Source: Caenorhabditis remanei (lineage: Eukaryota > Nematoda > Chromadorea > Rhabditida > Rhabditidae). From it: a DNA stretch of 64,000 nt. This document shows positions 60,445-64,000 of this stretch, one piece after another. The notes under the pieces were generated by a model. The model was not told the origin of the DNA and ran no database searches. It saw only the letters and a list, made by a program, of their open reading frames with translations. Position 1 is the stretch's first letter. Each line of letters opens with the position of its first letter. Position numbers and translations under genes: made by a program. The stretch lies in assembly GCF_010183535.1 (NCBI RefSeq), contig NC_071331.1, positions 24,614,001 to 24,678,000 on the forward strand. Direction: 5' to 3'.

Positions 60445-61727
60445 ACGCCCAAAAATACACCTCCACCGCCTGAAACCTGTCTTGAAGTCGCCTTCGTGAG
60501 CCCTCTCGTCCTCCGTCGTGAACTCGAAACCATCCTCACATTGGACAAAGACGCAATGAGAAACGAATCGATAAAAAGGACGACGCATCCTGTCGTCGTA
60601 TTCTGGAATATGATCTACTACTTGCGACGCTAAAAAAGTTAGCCTCAGCAAACCTTTTGTTAGTTTTTCAGCGATTTCAACCTAACTTTTTAATTTCCAG
60701 AGAAATCCAATTCGAATCAATTGATCTATTCGGTCGCGCCCTGCTCCGAGACGGTTTGGACACTCAATACGACACTGAAACTAATAAATTGTCACCAAAA
60801 ATCAAGGAAATCCTTCGAAGACCTATTTTAATCACTTTTTCTGTATAATTGTACTTTTTCAGCATTATTTTTGCTTTTTTCATCTCTATTCTAATCAACA
60901 ATTGCATGTGGAGAAAAAGAAGAAGAAAGAAGAGTTGGCAGCTAAAAAAGTAAGTATTTCGAATATTATTGTGGATTTACTGGCGGTATGTCGGAAAAAG
61001 TCAGCGAGGAATTCGTTGATTTTCTCTGCTCAGAGTTAATCTGAGGCCTATAAATGGAATTTTATGTGACGATGACAATGGTCGGGCCTTCGTAACATAG
61101 TCATCGTCACAGTCTTCTCATATTTTTTGAAAAATTCCATTTTTAATCGATTTCGAAGGCTGCCCGATCTGTCAGTAAAATAAAGTTAATGAAAGTTAAT
61201 TACATTCATAGTTATGACACAAAATATACATATTAAATACAAATTATACAGGATATCTACAATTTAAACATATTGACAATGACAATGACGAAGAGTTGAC
61301 TGTTGACTGTTGCTGCTGGCTGAAAGAAAGAAATATTCATCGAAAATGTATATTTTCATCTAAAATTTGCTTATTTTCAATAATTTTCAGTCAAAACTGA
61401 AATTTTGAAGTTTCGCGCCAAAGAAAATTCTCATTTCTGAGGTTTTTTGAGGGTTTTTTTGCTGAAAACATCAATTTCTTAGCTGATAATAATTAATATT
61501 TTGTCAATTAGGGGCAAAAATAGATTTATTCACAGTTTTTTAAGTAGAAAATGACATAATTGAGTTTACGCGTCAAAGGCGCGCCAGTCTGGGATTTTGA
61601 GCGTTTTGAGTCGATTTTCAGAGTTTTCAGTCATAAAACCACTCAAATTTCTTATTTCCAGGTAGAACAAATCCTGTGGAGTCTTCTGAATTCCGCCGAA
61701 AACCAGCCGAAGAACGTGGAGACATAG
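60445..61727 (+). pseudogene. DENND4-like C-terminal fragments, probably incomplete gene
   Basis: Segments: 60445-60630 ends in a stop (60631-60633) with no GT donor; its reading TCLEVAFVSPLVLRRELETI, then HPVVVFWNMIYYLRR, resembles a conserved stretch near the C-terminus of DENND4-type DENN proteins (recalled similarity, not searched). 60701-60842 reads REIQFESIDLFGRALLRDG, YDTETNKLSP, resembling the later YREILFLSLVALGR...YDKLSP block of the same family. Roughly 100 residues expected between the two are missing. Possible further exons: 60863-60949, Lys-rich, and 61662-61727, ending NQPKNVET. No DENN domain lies upstream in the window. DENND4 proteins activate Rab10-type GTPases. Best explained as a truncated copy or decaying gene next to the palindrome; a gap in exon recognition is the alternative. 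Confidence 0.45.
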
Positions 61728-62330
61728 GGGAAGAAGATCGACGGATAAATTTCTTTTTTTCCCGATTTTGTAGTTTTCTGTTCACTTTTAATTGTATTTA
61801 ATGAGAATTTCCAGGACAATATTATTGAGATGAGAGTTATACCGTGTTATTGAGAAAAGATTCGACAATTTCGGCACGAGAGAGTGAAGCAACAAATTAC
61901 AAAATCGATCACAATGAAAAAAAAAACATTTTCACTGAGTGGGGTTCGAACCCACAATCACTCGAACCACACGCGCCCCCTTTACCGCCTGCGCCACACA
62001 CCACGTCCTTAACATCTTTTGTTCGAGGAATATAAGAGACTGCCACACCGCGCACTTTGAAATTATGAAAATAAACTTATGGGGGAAAAAATTATAAAAC
62101 GTGAAACAGTGGCCTCGCGTCAGACTCTAAAAATTGGGTTTTTAGAACAGTAAATGTGGCAATTCGTGGCATTAGAAACGCCACGAACTGAAGAGAATTT
62201 TGAATTATTTCTCAACGATTCCAAAGGGAATAATCAGAATTCGAAAGCGAAATGGGAATAGTTTAGTAAGTTCGCAAGACAGTTTCCAACCAGATTTTTT
62301 GCAATTTTCTGTCATTTTTTCAGCAAAAAA
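61728..62330. other. Intergenic with a tRNA-like sequence
   Basis: AT-rich sequence between the DENND4-like fragments and the next gene. The only structured item is the tRNA-like stretch on the minus strand at about 61933-62003, listed separately. Confidence 0.4.
61933..62003 (-). tRNA. tRNA-like sequence, likely pseudogene or SINE-derived
   Basis: On the minus strand an A-box-like TGGCGCAGGCGG (61996-61985) and a perfect B-box GGTTCGAACCC lie the right distance apart. The T arm folds exactly (GTGGG-TTCGAAC-CCCAC). The acceptor ends do not pair, and I cannot form a convincing anticodon stem, so no anticodon is assigned. It could be a decayed tRNA gene or the head of a tRNA-derived SINE. Confidence 0.35.
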
Positions 62331-63870
62331 ATGATGACCACCACTCCATCTTCACGCAACTACTCATCCATCCCACCGCTGGAATCAATTGAGGTAAGCG
62401 AAAGAATCAGATATTCCGAACCAATCTCGTTTTTGAAAATTGATTGGAAATGATTCGAAAATTGCACTTTTTGGTGGCCTGGAGAGTTCTCATTGTGGTT
62501 ATCTAGGCCACCAATTTGAACATTTTGATCTAATTTGGTTTTTGGTGGCCTAGGAATCAAAATATTGAGTTTCTGGGCCACCAACTTGGACATTTTGATC
62601 TAATTTGGTTTTTGGTGGCCTAGGAATCAAAATATTGAGTTTCTGGGCCACCAATTTGAACATTTTGATCTAATTTGGTTTTTGGTGGCCTTGGAATCAA
62701 AATATTGAGTTTCTGGGCCACCAATTTGAACATTTTGATCTAATTTGGTTTTTGGTGGCCTAGGAATCAAAATATTGAGTTTCTGGGCCACCAATTTGAA
62801 CATTTTGATCTAATTTGGTTTTTGGTGGCCTAGGAATCAAAATATTGAGTTTCTGGGCCACCAATTTGAACATTTTGATCTAATTTGGTTTTTGGTGGCC
62901 TAGGAATCAAAATATTGAGTTTCTGGGCCACCAATTTGAACATTTTGATCTAATTTGGTTTTTGGTGGCCTAGGAATCAAAATATTGAGTTTCTGGGCCA
63001 CCAATTTGAACATTTTGATCTAATTTGGTTTTTGGTGGCCTAGGAATCAAAATATTGAGTTTCTGGGCCACCAATTTGAACATTTTGATCTAATTTGGTT
63101 TTTGGTGGCCTAGTAATCCCACAGTTTGGGTTCTCAGGCCACGAGGTCAGTTTTTTTGATCTATTTTGGTTTTTGGTGGCCTAGAAATCCAAACTGTCAA
63201 TTTCTAGGCCACCATTCCTTAGAAATATAGTTTTTTGATGAATATCGTCCAGTTTAGACAGAAATCCCTGGTTTTTGAGCGATTTTTTGATAGTTTCCTC
63301 TCGAATTTCGTCTGTTCCGTTGTGATGAGCATTAGAAATCGAATTTCCCCTCCTTTTCAATCAATTCTATTCAAATTTCTCTTTACAGTCCCACCAACCT
63401 CGGCACAATGAAGATGTTCTGGACACGACGATGGTGGTAACTAATGGGACGGCTACTACTCCGTCGGATATCGAGAGTTCACGCTCGTGGACTGAAAGCG
63501 CAACATCGCCGACTGGACTCACGGACGCGTTGGAATCTCTGAAGATTCAGGTAAAAATGAACATTTTCGAAAAGGAAATCATCCAGAAACTAGGTTTCGT
63601 AAAAGCTGGAAAATTGAGTTTTTGACTGTTATTTTCAGTCAAAAATTCCCCGATTTTTTGTTCAAATTTCAGCTGAAAAATCGTTTTTTTTTTCCTCATG
63701 TTCTGCATAAGAATTCATCTATTTTCCAGGATGAACGCGAAGACGAAAACGAGTCAGACGAGTCGAATACGGATTTCCAGGACGACGTCGACTACGGTGA
63801 TTCTGATGGGGAAGGCGACGAGACGGCTGAGACAACCGACGACGATTCTGATGACAATAAGACAAGCCAC
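62331..63870 (+). CDS. N-terminal part of an acidic disordered protein (runs off the window)
   Basis: Exons: 62331-62393, 63389-63550, 63730-63870, each ending in a consensus GTAAG or GTAAA donor and all in phase; 122 residues so far. The ATG lies just after TTTTTTCAGCAAAAAA, a likely spliced-leader acceptor. It reads MMTTTPSSRNYSSIPPLESI, then a Ser/Thr-rich part (DIESSRSWTESATSPTGL) and a helical-looking TDALESLKIQ. A strongly acidic block follows (DEREDENESDESN, DSDGEGDE, TTDDDSDDN). The donor after TSH at 63871 shows more exons lie beyond the window. No domain is recognised. Intron 1 holds a 70-bp tandem repeat. Confidence 0.65.
62499..63120. repeat. 70-bp tandem repeat in intron 1, about 8.7 copies
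   Basis: TTCTGGGCCACCAATTTGAA recurs every 70 bp from 62571 to 63061, nearly without change. The unit contains TTGGTGGCCTAGGAA and TTCTGGGCCACCAA facing each other, so each monomer is itself a small inverted repeat. This is the same GGTGGCCTAGAAA word dispersed across the whole window (for example 20180, 21040, 21650, 34725, 47870). Confidence 0.95.
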
Positions 63871-64000
63871 GTAAGTTATTTTCCGGGCAACCGAAGCTGG
63901 TGCCACTCGAGCTTCAGAACTTCTTTTGAAGTGAAGACACTGGACACTTTGCAAGTGGAGAATTGCACTAAAAGCCTAAAAACCCCTGATAATGAGCATA

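Overview
This window is nuclear DNA from a nematode, very probably a Caenorhabditis species. Genes have many short introns with GT...TTTCAG boundaries. The gene content is nematode-like: an atypical soluble guanylate cyclase, a testican, a worm-type myo-inositol oxygenase and seven-transmembrane receptors. One intron carries TTAGGC-type telomere-like repeats. From memory, test-1 and gcy-37 are also neighbours in C. elegans, so this looks like a conserved block. The density of lineage-specific repeats suggests a species other than the C. elegans reference. All exon models below were read by eye from splice signals, reading-frame continuity and family similarity; nothing was aligned to a database.

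Layout. 1-4.1 kb holds dispersed repeats, a decayed mariner (1371-2639) and an inverted-repeat element (about 3.06-3.6 kb). 4.1-13.27 kb is a 9.1 kb satellite of about 100 copies of a 92-bp unit. 13.79-21.21 kb (minus) is gcy-37. 22.56-36.68 kb (plus) is test-1. Its fifth intron is about 10 kb and contains TTAGGC-rich repeats, a small nested minus-strand gene with two PPxY motifs, and a 5.07 kb foldback element bounded by an 8-bp target duplication. One arm of that element has expanded to nearly 300 copies of a 15/16-bp unit. 36.86-39.48 kb (minus) is myo-inositol oxygenase with all six metal ligands. 40.70-42.42 kb (minus) is an unrecognised basic, Ser/Thr-rich protein. 42.4-47.4 kb is repeat-filled intergenic DNA. 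47.40-48.93 kb (plus) and 54.37-55.97 kb (minus) are two 7TM receptor-like genes. Between them lie tandem duplicates of a small secreted Cys-containing protein. The first duplicate is frameshifted and partly enclosed in a 455-bp inverted repeat. 56.9-60.2 kb is a large palindrome with 181-bp tandem repeats in its arms and a 5'-truncated LINE in its right arm. 60.4-61.7 kb (plus) holds fragments resembling the C-terminus of DENND4-type proteins. 62.33 kb to the window end is the 5' part of an acidic, disordered protein.

Gene relations. gcy-37 and test-1 are divergent across about 1.35 kb. MIOX lies tail-to-tail with test-1, 180 bp between stop codons. The second secreted-protein gene and the minus-strand 7TM gene converge with 40 bp between stops. 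I see no operon. The host genes are ordinary; the unusual biology is in the repeats. Several families of short palindromic elements fill most introns and spacers. The strongest candidates for something undescribed are the foldback element, the 92-bp satellite with nested higher-order structure, and the coordinated change in both arms of one palindromic element at 48.1-48.25 kb.
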